Source: Teratosphaeria epicoccoides
Lineage: Eukaryota; Ascomycota; Dothideomycetes; Mycosphaerellales; Teratosphaeriaceae
Assembly (NCBI GenBank): GCA_021401465.1
Contig: JADDMT010000069.1
Coordinates: 103,504 to 167,503, forward strand
Direction: 5' to 3'
DNA: 64,000 nucleotides
This document shows, piece after piece, positions 1 through 11,674 of the stretch. Under the pieces are notes generated by a model. The model did not search any database. It was given only the letters and a program-made list of their open reading frames with translations, and was not told the DNA's origin. Made by a program: the position numbers and the translations under genes. Positions within the stretch are counted from its first letter, which is position 1; every line of letters begins with the position of its first letter.

Positions 1-514
1 TTCGACGAAGCTGAGGGCGCTGAAGAAAGCTCAAGCCGGCAACGATGCATGCTCATCCCTCTTTCTGCCCTGCGGCTTGTATGTGTTGCCGATGCTCGCA
101 CTGGATCGGTTGGATTGGTCTTGAGCATAGAACCGATCCAAACCGGTGGCTTTATGGTTCTCCGGGTTGTTGTCCCGGTTCGAGGTGTCCAAGAACCACG
201 GAGCCGTATCAGGTAGGGTGATCCCACGAACAGCTGCAAACAATGCTTTGTTAGTACTGTGTTAGACCTACAGGCCCTAGACTGAATTCTATCGAGCTGT
301 ATCAACGCCTAAGCATTTCAATAATGCTTAGCTGCCTTTTGGCACTAGCAATTTAGACGGTTCGGACGATTGAATTCGCTACCAGGTCAAGAACGGTTTC
401 ATCTGTCGCGTATTGATATTATGCTATCAGGACCGGCCAGCGTTCAGCATCAGACCTGAATCAGACCTGCTTGGCACTGTGTTCGGTTCCACGGTTCTAA
501 CCAATCCACTCCGA

Positions 515-1342
515 TCACTGTACGCTGCTAGGACGGCGATCAAAGTTGCGGCTTTGTCCTCGGAGCCAGGCGATCAGCAATCCTCGACCGAAATGCATGA
601 ATACAAGAACGACAATGATGACAGAGCATAGACAGCATGGACATACAACCCAACCCATGAGACTCGACATAGCGGCCACAATGTCTTTCAGTGCCTGCAG
701 TGGCTTAAGATGTCCTTTCGGCAACATCATCATTCCTGCAATCTTTGTGGTATCCTTGAGGAATGCTCTGCTGCGATCTCCATCAGAACCTAAGGCGCCT
801 GCATCAGCAGAGTCAGGAGAATGCCACAGGACTGATGCCAGTGGTCCGCCGGCGCCAAGGCCTTCGCGGAAGACTTTGCCCCTTGAGAGACCGATAGCGA
901 CATGGTTACTACTCTCATCTGCGGCGAAGCCCGTTGGTTGCATGGCGGCATCCAACGCGACAAACAGCTGCGCCTTCGATACCGAGGCACCGCGTATCTT
1001 TTGAATATTCCGCAAGGCCGCCCGCTCGGTCGCCATAAGCTCAGCCCCACAGCCATCGTCGGAGAATACGGGCGGGCTGATGGAGGCAGCAGGGAACTCC
1101 ATGATTCCACGCCGTTTGCGAAAGCTGTCCAAGAATGCATTGGCGCCTGCATAGGCTGAACGGCCCAGGTTTTCAACGACACCAGCCACAGAGAAAAGAC
1201 AGATGAAGAAACCAAGCTCCTGAGGTCCGCAGAATGCTCGATACAAGTCGAGGGCGCCAAGTATCTTGACTTGCTGGATCAACTGCCAATCTGAAGATGC
1301 AGTGCCCTCGAGAAGAGCATCCTGTGATGACATCAGTATCAC
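515..1342 (-). pseudogene. Polyketide synthase remnant (ketoreductase to ACP region)
   Basis: The minus-strand frame reads like the C-terminal part of a fungal reducing polyketide synthase. The ketoreductase end is recognisable (LFSVAGVVENLGRSAYAG, then ANAFLDSF). It is followed by the usual linker (ASVSKAQLFVALDAAMQ) and by a stretch (LKPLQALKDIVAAMSSL) that resembles the start of an acyl-carrier domain without a recognisable serine motif. There is no ATG at a sensible place, no upstream KS, AT or DH domain in the window, and the frame runs on into unrelated residues. I read it as a decayed fragment of a secondary-metabolite synthase. The MFS pump remnant at 2.5-3.2 kb fits a dismantled biosynthetic locus. 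The family call is fairly safe; the exact PKS type is not recoverable. Confidence 0.6.
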
Positions 1343-2518
1343 ATTTTGGAGACTTTGGTTTCATCACTAACCTTAGGTACCATTCCGCTGTGTGTTGACC
1401 AGAGTGGAGGGTCCATGGAGCTCGCTGGTATCATTTGTCTGAACCCGAGGACGAAGAAATCTTGCAGCATCCTCCCTGCTTCTGTGAGACTCAAGAATTG
1501 CGCATCAAGTGCAGTAACGTCATCTTCCACAAATGACCCGCCAGTGATATTGGACTGACCAGCTTTCCCACCAGCCGGACGGCAGAAGTTCGAGGCATCG
1601 AAGCGAGTGGTAAGTTTTGGACCTGCAGCGCTCTGACGATCGCGACAGAAATTCCAGAGTGATTGGGAGTGTGAATGTCACACTGCGCCGAATCCCACTG
1701 CGCGACAACCCGGGCTCACAGCGACGGCATTGAGCAGCCTGCGGCTCAAGTGCTTCTGAAATGGGAATGAGCTTCGTCGCACGTCTACATCGACTAGTCG
1801 AACGCATGATTGGCATCCACTTTTGACTAAAATAGCAAATGGAAGCTCTCACGAAGTTGTCTCGGCTTAAACTTTCAGCTTGAGCCGTATGGCATCAAGA
1901 CTTCTCCAAGTTGCGAATGCCTGGTTCACCACGTAAAGCGACCAATTGGACGTCGCCAGAGATGCAAGCACATGTGCAACTATAACCATCCCTTCACATT
2001 TCAAACATTCCAGCACATCCTCAGCGGGACCCATCAGGCCAGCTCGCCTTGTTGTGAGGAGCGACGTGTCATCTTGTTCCACGGCAATGTCTAGAGCTCT
2101 TGCACAGTAAGTTAGGTGCTGTGCCTCCCGTCAGGATTAGTGTATTCTGCGCATTTGGTTGAGAGCCGGCTGATCTCTACTGCGCGACGACGAAGCAGCA
2201 CAGAGGGTCTGCTTGTCTTGCTGTGCCCGACTGCCGAATGCCATGCTTGCTCGGCTGAACAGAATCTCAGCGTCGCCCGTCATGTCCGAATTCGAACGCG
2301 AGCAGCACGGGCGTGTTCGGATCATCGGCGCATCGAAGAGGTCAATAGGCATCGCCAGCCGTGCGACGTCTCCGGTCCACCCTCCATCGGTCAAGACAGC
2401 CAAGTCAGAATGTCAACTCGAGCAGCATAGGCGTGCCCCGAATATACAGACAATGACGGAGTGGAAAGACCGTGCAAACCCAGCCCTAACAAAGTGCCGG
2501 GCTGATGTTGGTGGTGTG
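1343..2518. other. Gap between PKS and MFS remnants, no supportable gene
   Basis: Several short minus-strand frames lie here (about 1339-1530, 1520-1852 and 1867-2082), but none starts with a convincing ATG and none shows a domain I recognise. They may be further decayed parts of the PKS locus. No promoter, repeat or RNA gene stands out. Confidence 0.4.
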
Positions 2519-3194
2519 GGACGCCTCGACTGGCCAGGAATGCTTACTGTGACGTCCGGCAACATCCTCCTGCTTGTTGGCCTCCAGTTTGGCGGCTCTC
2601 ATTACCCGTGCCACAACCAGTCGTGCTGCTTACTTTGTTACAGGACAGAAGCAGGAGTGCATGCTGTGCTGTGTGCTTATGGCATGGCTGTACCTACGTT
2701 GGGCTGTAATCTTTGTCCCACTGTACTGCCAGAACATTCTGAGAGCGAGTGCAGTCCTTGCCGGCGCTCGGCTGCTGCTGACTGCGGTCCCCAGCGGCTT
2801 CTTTGCGGCAATGGCAGCATGCTGTATCAAGAGGACAGGTCACTACCAGCCGGTCATCATCGCAGCGACCGCGAGTCTCACCCTGGCCACCGGTCTGTTC
2901 ATCGATTTCCCCGGCGTACCACAGTTGGACACGCATAATTTGCTTCCAGCTTGTGCTGTCAATGGCATGGGCGTTTTGATGCAGCTTCCATTGCTTGCCA
3001 TGCAAGCTGAACTCAGTGAAAAGGACGTTACCGACGCCGATGCGACACCTGCTTTCCTTCAAACGATGGGCTCGGCGATGAGTATTGTGGTCGGTCGAGT
3101 CGTACTGCTGAATGGAGTTCGATCGCATGCGAGAGGGCTCATCAAGCAAGGCATCCCAGCAGGTGTGCTCAAACAGCTGAGAAGAGACTTGTAG
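2519..3194 (+). pseudogene. MFS drug/toxin efflux transporter remnant
   Basis: Two plus-strand frames together cover the second half of a 14-TM major facilitator (fungal efflux pump type). The first contains RLDWPGMLTVTSGNILLLVG and LQFGG (2522-2600). After a frame change near 2600, the second gives a hydrophobic series with CIKRTGHYQPVIIAATASL, TLATGLFIDFPG, PLLAMQAELSEKDV and MGSAMSIVVGRVVLLNGVRS, ending with a stop at about 3194. The N-terminal half is absent and at least one frameshift is needed, so it cannot make a working pump. Such pumps usually sit inside toxin or polyketide clusters, which agrees with the PKS remnant 1.2 kb away on the opposite strand. Confidence 0.65.
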
Positions 3195-4345
3195 GCGTTC
3201 ATCCACGATAAGTCCTTGACGACACCCCAGGTTCAGCTGACGAAGCAAGTTGTGAGCCAGTCGCTAAGGGGCGTCGGGATCGCCCACACTGCAGCACCAA
3301 CCACCGGGTGTAGGCTTTCTAAAACCTAGACTGAATGACCTTGATCGGATATCTTGGTTTCGAGATTGCCACGTGCATTCCAGATAGCGTAGGTCGTGTT
3401 GCTTGTCCGTGTGAAGAAAGCAATAGACGAGGCGTTCATTATTTCCCAAGGTCCAAGTGGCAAGCGGACGGTTCAAGCCCGGATGATTAAAAGTCCGGCC
3501 CTCAGCCACAGTCCCGTCGTACATGAATCTGCATGCATGAGTGTGTACACCCGTCACGGAGAATACATCAGCTTCTCAAGGAGCGCCATGTCTTGGGCGG
3601 GGGGAGGAGCGGGGGGGGGGAGGAGTCGCAGCCTTCGATCGAGCTGGGATTGTGCAGTGTCGCGCGGGATGACTCCTGTCGGCGGCGTCGGGGTGGTCCT
3701 TGTGCTGCCTGTGTCCCAGCTCCCTTGTCCGATGGCGCTGGTGGACGAAGCTGAATTCAAGTCCAGCACGACGACTCTTGCCGCCCAAATCATAATTATA
3801 CCTGTCTGCGTCTCGCACCGTTTTATTCGACGCCTCGACTGACAGCTCCTTGGCAAGAGATGGCAGGGTTCCATCACGCTGGATACAGCCGGACATTCTG
3901 AACATGGATCGCTGGTTGTGTTTTAATGCGGTCTGCTCTTTACGAGCGCGTCGCAAGCCGACTACACCTGGTCCACCAACGTGATCTCCCGAGAACGAGC
4001 TGCCAGAAGGCTCAGCAGTCGCTCACGGGCTCCGCGATATCCGGATCACAGCTGGAGCTTAGCAAGCCCCCGGCTTCGAGAAGGCCCTGGGCTTGCCAAG
4101 CTCGACGTCCTGGACAACATGGGTCAACATAGCGACTAGTTCCTGGCTCGCCGTTCCAAGGTCTAGCCGATATTGTGTCTGCATTCCACCGCGTGCGATC
4201 ACTCGCGAAATTCCCAAGATGCTATCTGTTCTCTCGGTGCGGAGCATCTTCGCGTTTCTCGCCACTATGCAATCCACTACTCTTAAACATGAGGCAACCG
4301 CATAATCGCTGGTGAGTTCATGATTCTCCCCTGCACACCTGTTAA
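3195..4345. other. Intergenic, no supportable gene
   Basis: Short overlapping frames on both strands show no domain, signal peptide or codon bias. A G-rich run lies near 3598-3623. The last part is the likely promoter and 5' leader of the glycosyltransferase gene that starts at 4346. Confidence 0.5.
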
Positions 4346-5648
4346 ATGCAGCTAACATACGGGATGAGGAGCCTGGTCGCGGCTATAGCAGCCGTTCTCA
4401 CATTCTGTCTGGTCTTGTGGTCGTGGCGGCCAGCCACTGACCAGCAGCTGAAGATAGCTTTGCAAGAATGGGCCTGTGTCGGGACCAAATCGCGCGGCTC
4501 CCCATCGGCGGAGCCGCTTAATGGTAGCGCGGCCGCGACGGCCAAGAAGCATTCCTATGAACGAGTCACGGTTCTGCAAAAGCTACCCGCCAAGACCGTC
4601 GTCCAAACTGTCGAAGCGCCAGCCGTCACTGTCACAGCCGTGTCTCCACAGGAATCGAAAGACTGCAGTGCATCAATTGCGAGAGAAATTCTCCCCTTCC
4701 CGGACTTCAACATGACCATCTATCTGCCACCGGACCCCAAGTTTGACCCAGCAGGACCCCGGCCAGAACAGGTCGTCATCCTCACCGCCTCCGATGGCAA
4801 AGGCCATCAGGTTCAGATCCCCGACCTCGTCGCCCGCGTGACAGAGAATCGCCAGGCGTACTGTGACCATCATGGCTACACTTGCCTCTTCCTCGACCTC
4901 AACAGCTACGATCTCGGCAACGCTCAGGGCGTCTGGAAGAAGCTGCCCGCCATTGCCGAAGCCTTCAACTCCCACCCGGAGGCGCAGTGGGTCTTCTGGC
5001 TCGACATGGACGCCATAATCATGGACCCGAAGAGGGAGCTGCACAAGGATTTCCTTTCTGAAGAAGGCATGAATACGTGGTTCGAGATCGGAGTCGAGTA
5101 CCACAGAGCGCAAGAATCTCTTGGATTTCGCTCTCCTGATAAAGTCGTTCATGCTGACGTGGATATGATCATCGCGCAAGACTACAACGGTTTGAACGCC
5201 GGTGCCTTCTTCCTGCGGAGGACTGACTGGACGCAATGGCTGTTGGATATGTGGTCGGACCCCTTCTTCGTGCAGGCCGAGTGGTGGGGCCAGGAACAAG
5301 AAGTGCTCGTACGTGGTCGCATTGTTGATCTGCACAACCGTGCCATGCTAACTAATGCTTCTTATCATTACCGCAGCAACACTTCGTCAAACATCACCCG
5401 ACCGTCCGGTCTCACGTTGGTATTGCAAAGCAGCACGCCTTCAACGCCTATGCCTGGGAGAACGAGCGTAAGAACGATGTGCACATCGCCACTTGCTTGA
5501 TCATGTGCTGACAAGAGACCTCCGTACAGAGGGCGAGCATCAGTGGAGTGACGACTACTTCCTTATACACTTCGCAGGTTGCTGGGTGCAAGACGCTTGC
5601 CAGAGGAGTTTCGATGACTACTGGAATATGCGCAAGACATTGGATTGA
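4346..5648 (+). CDS. GT34 family glycosyltransferase (Mnn10/Mnn11/GmaA type)
   Basis: Three exons join in phase to 390 residues: 4346-5308, 5377-5467 and 5530-5648. Both introns have GT..AG ends and branch sites (GCTAAC at 5347, GCTGAC at 5507). The protein is a type II membrane protein: an N-terminal anchor at about residues 7-26, a stem, then a GT34 catalytic domain with ILTASDGKGHQ, the DXD motif DMD at residues 220-222 (WVFWLDMDAIIMD), and the conserved end FLIHFAGCWVQDACQ. GT34 enzymes are Golgi alpha-mannosyl- or galactosyltransferases that extend cell-wall mannan, galactomannan or N-glycans. Whether this one transfers mannose or galactose cannot be told from sequence alone. It has its own promoter and no obvious partner gene. 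Confidence 0.9.
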
Positions 5649-6215
5649 TCAGAAGTGGGATGTCAAAATGGAGTGGTTCGACAATGCTTTTCGTGTTTGT
5701 ATTGGGAGGCACGAACGCATCCGCGGGGCGTGGGGCCCCCCCACTGCTGTGGATATGTAGCTAGAATCGGCATTGCAGCGGCGCTGATGGGTTTGTAGAT
5801 GTTCTCGCATAGCGTGGAAAATGCGAGTTTGTTTGGTTGCATGGGGCAATATGTGTTGAAGAGGCTTCTCATCTCTCGTTGCCGTGTTGGCAAAAGTCAG
5901 CACGTGCTCACTTATGAGTCAGCCACAGTCCTGCCAGATGACTTTGCACAACCTCGTATATGTTCCAGGATGTGCCTTGTCCGCTACAGCCCAGCACCTG
6001 GGGACACCTGCCGAGCTTCAAGGGTCTGCATCGTGTTGGAAAAGTGTTTTCATAGAAGTTGTTGCAGCACTGTTCTCTGTGGCGTCTGATCCCGAAACCC
6101 CAATAACAGTAATATCCTCAACACCGGAGGAGCAAGTTGAGGGCACGATTTCCGACTCATTCAACTTGTTACAGCAAATGCACACGGTCGATCCCAGCAA
6201 ATTTGGGGACGAGCC
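5649..6215. other. Intergenic between convergent GT34 and RAD52
   Basis: This is the 3' side of both neighbours. I see no gene; it should hold the two 3'UTRs and polyadenylation sites. Confidence 0.5.
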
Positions 6216-7901
6216 TTACGAAGTCATGGCATCCAAGGCCCGCTGCTCCTCAGCGGCAAAAGACTGGTGTTGCCCTTCGCCCGGTTCCGTCTTTGCTCTC
6301 TTGGCATCATTCGCGCCGTCGAGTTGCGCACATGGCAGATTTGCATTGTTACTCACATCGCCTAGCACTGTCCGCTTCTGTCCCGCCGCCAGCGGCGGTC
6401 TGTATTGTCCTCGATTCTGCATTCCACCTGCAGCGAGAGGTGCGCCAATCCTTCGATGCATGTCCGCCGAGGGGTTGACAAAGTTTGTGCGTGCGGGCGT
6501 CGTAGCACCATTGGTTCCACTGCCGTTCACCGAAGCAAGCGCAGCGTTCCCGGCTATCGCGGTCCGGCTGACGGGCGCAGACTTGCCTGGATTGATGCCG
6601 TGTGTCCTTCGTATTGATGGGCTTTCGGCATGCGGATTGAATGCTATGCTGCGTGGTGTCGGGCGTTGATCTGCGGGTTGATTCAATAGGTCCACACTGC
6701 GACCCGTGACGAAGCCTTCCGGAACGCCTGGTGGTGGAATTCGTGGTGCTGGAGGACCATCGTCATCCATGTGCGGGCAGTCGGCATTTGGAACGGTCTG
6801 CGCGTTCGGGTGAGGTCGATTAGAAGGTGAGTCGGCTACTGTAGTACCAGAGGATGGGTTTGAACGGATGTTCTGATCCAGCTGAGGTAATTGATTCAGT
6901 GGTCTTTGTTGCAGATGGCCGTTCTGTTGTTGCGGCATTCTCTGAGGCACGCTGTTTTGCTGAGGTGGCGGCTTTCGACTCGCCGGCGCCTGCGCCGCAT
7001 TGTTCGGTGGCCGCGATACAGCCTGTGGTCGTTGTGGTGGCTGCGGACCCTGTACTGATGCTGGAGCCTGCAAAGTTGGCGGCCTCATCTGTGGCGTGGT
7101 ATGGGTTCTTGAGACGCTTGCTCGTGGCTGCGCGACTACTGCTCTCGCGCCCGGCGAGTCGAGATTTGTGACGGTTGAGTCGTCCATGTGCACCTCGTCG
7201 GGGTGGGTAAAGTCCTCCTCGTTCAGCAGGCTCCCCCCGAAATCATCCTCAAACTCTGCCGAGCCGGAAGAGTTTGCGCTCTGCACACTCGATTGCCTCC
7301 TGGCTGCGGCCACGGCCTTGTTCTCGGGCTCTGCGATAGCTTCCTTCTTGACCGGCGCAAAGTCCGGATGTCTGTGCAGATTTTCGGCGTCCCACTTGCT
7401 CGGCGCGACCTTGACTTTGGTCACCTTCTGAAGGTAGTCTTTGTCATAGAGACAGTTGCCCAGCACGTTCCCGAAGGTCCGCAGTGCTCGCTTCAGCGCG
7501 TCTGTCGCGGCTTCCTTCTTGGCTTTCTCAAACGCCGCCGCTTTGCCTTTGCAATTCTCGATATGTCCGTAACCGATATCTTCATGGAAGGTGCCATCTC
7601 GCAAGGTGACACGCACAATCGTTGACAGCCCGAGGGTGATCTTCTGTGTTGTCGGATTCTCGTCGACAAAGTCAATCTGGACGTTCTGAATGCTGCTCGA
7701 CCAGCCATTGAAGCCAAAGACCTCGTTGGCGAGGTTGATGACCTTTTCGGCTGCGAGATAGTGGACCTTGCCGCCTCCTGCACCGGGTCGCGTGGAGATG
7801 TATTCGGGGCCGAGCTGCTTGTCCAGGCGGCTTTGGAGTGTCGCGAGTTCCTGGGCAGTGTATTCGCTGACTTTGGGCTTGTTGTTGGCGAAAGGATTCA
7901 T
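6216..7901 (-). CDS. RAD52: DNA repair and recombination protein Rad52/Rad22
   Basis: Single exon, 561 residues from the ATG at 7901; the frame is open a little further upstream but without another ATG. Rad52 anneals single strands and loads Rad51 on RPA-coated DNA in homologous recombination and single-strand annealing. The conserved N-terminal annealing domain covers about residues 10-180 (EYTAQELATLQSRLDKQLG, GGGKVHYLAAEKVINLANE, FGFNGWSSSIQ, GYGHIENCKGKAAAFEKAKK, ALRTFGNVLGNCLYDK). The remaining two thirds are low-complexity, rich in P, Q, N and S, as in other filamentous fungi, with a basic KRAKTE near the end. Rad51/RPA-binding regions should lie in this tail but are not visible by eye. 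It is divergent from KEX1. Confidence 0.96.
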   Translation of the reverse strand: MNPFANNKPKVSEYTAQELATLQSRLDKQLGPEYISTRPGAGGGKVHYLAAEKVINLANEVFGFNGWSSSIQNVQIDFVDENPTTQKITLGLSTIVRVTLRDGTFHEDIGYGHIENCKGKAAAFEKAKKEAATDALKRALRTFGNVLGNCLYDKDYLQKVTKVKVAPSKWDAENLHRHPDFAPVKKEAIAEPENKAVAAARRQSSVQSANSSGSAEFEDDFGGSLLNEEDFTHPDEVHMDDSTVTNLDSPGARAVVAQPRASVSRTHTTPQMRPPTLQAPASVQGPQPPQRPQAVSRPPNNAAQAPASRKPPPQQNSVPQRMPQQQNGHLQQRPLNQLPQLDQNIRSNPSSGTTVADSPSNRPHPNAQTVPNADCPHMDDDGPPAPRIPPPGVPEGFVTGRSVDLLNQPADQRPTPRSIAFNPHAESPSIRRTHGINPGKSAPVSRTAIAGNAALASVNGSGTNGATTPARTNFVNPSADMHRRIGAPLAAGGMQNRGQYRPPLAAGQKRTVLGDVSNNANLPCAQLDGANDAKRAKTEPGEGQHQSFAAEEQRALDAMTS

Positions 7902-8826
7902 GGTGGGCTCAGTCTGGTGCCGGGGTTGCAGCACTGCTCACGGGTGAGGGACAGAGTCCATGGTGATTTTGTGATGGATGATAGCACATGTAGGACGCGG
8001 ACGATACATGGAAGGTAACAAGATGCAACGCGCTGGGCGGGGATGCAAAATACGCGGGCAATTGGGCAGTGCGTGACGCAGTATACGCACTACTGCGACT
8101 ACCAGATGCATTTCTCATGTCATGTCCCATTATTTCCCAGCCCAGCTCCACACGCGCCAAGCTCCGGCTTCATCCCGCCTCCACAGGATACCTCTCTCTA
8201 CCACTGAAGTGAAGAAGAAACACAGGAGAGACTCAACGAGCGAGAGGGAATGCCTCTGATGCTATTGCGTTGGGCATGGTCTGATGCTATTGCGTTGGGC
8301 ATGGTCCGATGCTAATCACAGCTGGGACTGACCGAGGTGTCAATCCAAACATTGATGGGAAATTGGTTGATGAACTCACAGAGGCATGGTAGTAAATTGT
8401 TGTTGAGGTTTGTCTCTGCTGTGAGAAGTCGGATTCATGATCACGTACCCCTCATGCAGGTAGACGCGACGGGATATTACATAAGCAAGCATCGCGTGAG
8501 CACGTGGACGGTGGACCTGGTTCGAGCTCAACACCTGGGCAGCCAAGCTTCAATTGATTGTACTTGCTTGTAGGCCAGTGTTTACCTCATCCAACAATCA
8601 ATATCATCCCATTGCACGACGGATTTGATTGAGAAACGACACGCGACCCATCAAAGCCGCATTGACGGCCACGTAATCCAGTTCAGCCAGCCCGGCGCTC
8701 ACAGTAGCCCAGCTTCCAAGGGGTGGGTTGGAAAGCCACGACACATCGCGCGCATGAGAGTGGTGCAGGAGGAGAGTCGTGTCGTTGTGATGAAAGTGGA
8801 CTGAGACAGACACAACCCCACACACC
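7902..8826. promoter_or_regulatory. Shared divergent promoter region RAD52 / KEX1
   Basis: The 925 bp between the two start codons contains no credible gene and must hold both promoters. It includes a 25-bp tandem duplication (see 8256-8305). No individual factor site can be assigned with confidence. Confidence 0.5.
8256..8305. repeat. 25-bp direct duplication
   Basis: The unit starting CTGATGCTATTGCGTTGGGC is present twice head to tail (8256-8280 and 8281-8305), followed by the start of a third, diverged copy (CCGATGCTA). It lies between RAD52 and KEX1. Confidence 0.9.
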
Positions 8827-10737
8827 ATGGCGACGTATTTCCACACCCGGCCTTGGCGACGGCGGGTCCACCTCCCTTCGTTTCTGTCCATCGCCACCCC
8901 CCTGTCATCACTGCTATGGCTCCCACTCGCTGCGGCGGACAAGTCGGCGGCGGAGTACTATGTCCACACGCTGCCTGGGGCACCCACCACGGAGCAGCTG
9001 CGGACCATGTACGCCGGCCACATCGAGGTCACGCCGGAGCATCACGGCAACCTGTTCTTCTGGCTGTACAAGAATCGGCACATCGGCGATAGGAAGCGGA
9101 CGGTGCTGTGGCTGAACGGTGGTCCGGGTTGCAGCAGCATGGACGGCGCGATGATGGAGGTCGGCCCGTACAGGGTCAACGAGGATGGCACGTTGCGCAT
9201 CAACGACGGCAGCTGGGATGAGTTTGCGAATCTGCTGTTTGTGGATAATCCCGTCGGCACCGGCTTCAGTTATGTCGACGGCGACTCGTACCTGCACGAA
9301 CTGGATCAGATGGCCAGCGATATGATCACCTTCTTGGACAAGTTCTTCGCCATCTTTCCCGAGCATGAGCACGACGACATTTACATCGCCGGCGAGTCAT
9401 ACGCCGGCCAGCACATTCCCTACGTCGCCAAGGCTATACTGGACCGCAATGCGGCCAAGTCGGGACATGTTCAGTGGAATGTGTCTGGACTGCTGATCGG
9501 CAATGGCTGGATATCGGGACCAGATCAGTACCCTTCCTACCTCGAGTTTGCTTACGAGCAAGACCTGATCGATCGTGGGAGTTCAGGCGAGACAGCGGTA
9601 TTGGAGCAGCAAGAGAAGTGTCTGCAAGAATTGGATGGAGGTGGCGATAAAATGGTTGATAGCGACACCTGCGAGGGCATATTGCAGGATATCTTGCGGA
9701 CGACTATGGAAGGCAACCAATGCTACAACATGTATGACGTACGATTGAGAGACTCCTACCCGGCTTGTGGGATGAATTGGCCGCCGGATCTCAAACAGTT
9801 GACGCCTTATCTCCGAAGGCAGGATGTGGTGAGCGCTCTGCATATCAACCCTGATAAAAAGACTGGGTGGGAGGAATGCTCGGGCTCCGTCTCAAAGTCC
9901 TTCACGACGCGCAATAGCAAGCCCTCGATAGATCTGCTGCCAGGTCTGTTGCAGCACGTGCCCATCGTTCTGTTCAGTGGTGATAAGGACATGATATGTA
10001 ATCACGTGGGTACGGAGAACATCATCTCGAAGATGCAGTGGAATGGCGCAAAGGGCATGGAGATCTCTCCTGGCGTGACGGCCCCGAGACGAGACTGGAC
10101 CTTTGAAGGGGAGCCTGCCGGCCAGTATCAGTACGCTCGCAACCTGACCTACCTGCGCTTCTACAACTCTTCGCACATGGTACCGTTCGACTATCCGCGT
10201 CGGACGCGAGATATGCTCGACCGTTTCATGGGCGTCGACATCGCATCAATCGGCGGCGTGCCAGCCGACAGCTTAATTGACGGCGAGAAGGCGCATCCGG
10301 AGACAAGCGTCGGTGGCCACCCCAACAGCACTCTTGCTCAGGAAGCAGAAGAGCAGAAGGTCCAAGATGCCAAGTGGGCCGCATACCAGCGCTCAGGAGA
10401 AGTCGTGCTCTTCTTCGCCGTGGTCGGAGCTTTGGTCTGGGGCTACTTTATCATCCGAGCCCGACGGCGAAGACAAGGCTACAGATCTGTCTTTGGTGCC
10501 GAGCCCTACGACGATGGCAACCTATCATTGGCATCGGGTCTAGGCTTAGATGATGTGAGCCGGTCCAAGTATAGGGCAGATCGGGATGTCGAGGCCGCGC
10601 GGGATTATGACGAGGCGGAGCTCGACGACCGGTCGGGTAAAAGAAGAGATATGGACGCTGAAAATTTTACATTGGTTGATGACGACGAGGATGAAGGAGA
10701 TGTAGGTGGGCATAGGGGGAACGGGCATGCGCGATAA
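8827..10737 (+). CDS. KEX1: Pheromone-processing carboxypeptidase Kex1
   Basis: Single exon, 636 residues. It is a serine carboxypeptidase (peptidase S10) that trims C-terminal Lys/Arg from Kex2-cut precursors in the trans-Golgi. It shows an N-terminal signal segment (about residues 18-38), the oxyanion motif LNGGPGCSSMDGA (from residue 96), catalytic Ser191 in GESYAGQ, catalytic Asp386 in LFSGDKDMICN and His450 in NSSHMVPFDYPRR. A single membrane span follows (about residues 523-542, VVLFFAVVGALVWGYFII), then a basic stop-transfer RARRRRQGYRSVFG and an acidic cytosolic tail with DDDEDEGD. The span plus acidic tail is the hallmark of Kex1 against vacuolar CPY-type enzymes. Length is normal for filamentous fungi. 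Confidence 0.96.
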   Translation: MATYFHTRPWRRRVHLPSFLSIATPLSSLLWLPLAAADKSAAEYYVHTLPGAPTTEQLRTMYAGHIEVTPEHHGNLFFWLYKNRHIGDRKRTVLWLNGGPGCSSMDGAMMEVGPYRVNEDGTLRINDGSWDEFANLLFVDNPVGTGFSYVDGDSYLHELDQMASDMITFLDKFFAIFPEHEHDDIYIAGESYAGQHIPYVAKAILDRNAAKSGHVQWNVSGLLIGNGWISGPDQYPSYLEFAYEQDLIDRGSSGETAVLEQQEKCLQELDGGGDKMVDSDTCEGILQDILRTTMEGNQCYNMYDVRLRDSYPACGMNWPPDLKQLTPYLRRQDVVSALHINPDKKTGWEECSGSVSKSFTTRNSKPSIDLLPGLLQHVPIVLFSGDKDMICNHVGTENIISKMQWNGAKGMEISPGVTAPRRDWTFEGEPAGQYQYARNLTYLRFYNSSHMVPFDYPRRTRDMLDRFMGVDIASIGGVPADSLIDGEKAHPETSVGGHPNSTLAQEAEEQKVQDAKWAAYQRSGEVVLFFAVVGALVWGYFIIRARRRRQGYRSVFGAEPYDDGNLSLASGLGLDDVSRSKYRADRDVEAARDYDEAELDDRSGKRRDMDAENFTLVDDDEDEGDVGGHRGNGHAR

Positions 10738-11674
10738 GCGACGTCTGTCCCACTGCTGATAGCGTTGATGGCGCGTTGGATGACCTCTTCCGCAGTACCG
10801 AGTGTACTATGCGCTTCAGCTCGCGCTTGTCCCGAATTATTGTGGTTGTCTTATCCGGCAATGCGTCCCGTGATCAGACCCTCGTTCGCACCTCGCGTGC
10901 TGCTGTTTTGGACTGGTTGTGTACAGCCTCGGCGTCTCAGCGTCCTGGCGGTGCTTCTTCGACTCATACATGTGTACTCGATCCGGCCACCGAAACGATC
11001 GGATCAGGATTCAATTCCTACCGACACGGCGCCAACGAGCTAATATAGCAAGTCCTCAGACTTTTGCCAAGATGCTGGCCCGGATGATGCGCGCATTACG
11101 GTGCAATCTTGGTCGACCGTCGGCTTCGACACGTGAGATCAGGTTTACTGACCTGTTCGCCAGATCCCGCACTTATCAACTTCCGCTATGTCCAGCGCGT
11201 TCTTCTCCGCTCCATATGTGCAAGGCCATTCCGAATCAGACGCAGTAGAGGCAATTGAGCATTCTCGGTCCTTCATCGTGTTCAGGGCAAGGTATCCATG
11301 ATTACGAAGACTGCTGGTTGCTCATCTCAAACGCCGAGGATGCCTAGAACGAATTAGAGACGAGATCTTCACGTGGTCGGTCACGAGGCGGTTGGCGAAT
11401 CCTTGCTTGCGCACGCCGGCTGTCATTCGCCATCATTGATGGCACCTGTAATTTTCTTCTAGGAAAGACATCGCTCAGCTTGACCTTGGCTCGGACTTAG
11501 ACTCGCAACAGTCGCTTTGAAGGTCTAGGCTAGGCATTAGGATACTTCTTTCGTCCCGCGGTCAAGTAAGGGAAGTGATACAATGCAGGTGTTGAATAAA
11601 AGGGAGGGTTCGAACGCCGAATCCCATCGCACTGACCCTTTCCGTCCGTGCTTAGATGATGCAGTCAGAGCATT
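10738..11674. other. Intergenic, no supportable gene
   Basis: No frame with a domain or signal peptide. It should contain the KEX1 3'UTR and the promoter of the secreted-protein gene starting at 11675. Confidence 0.5.

Noticed and set aside
1339..2082. Minus-strand frames as further PKS domains
   Set aside because: No KS, AT, DH or ER motif is readable; left as unassigned remnants.
4673..5335. Long minus-strand open frame opposite the GT34 gene
   Set aside because: It is the reverse-strand shadow of a well-supported coding exon and has no domain.
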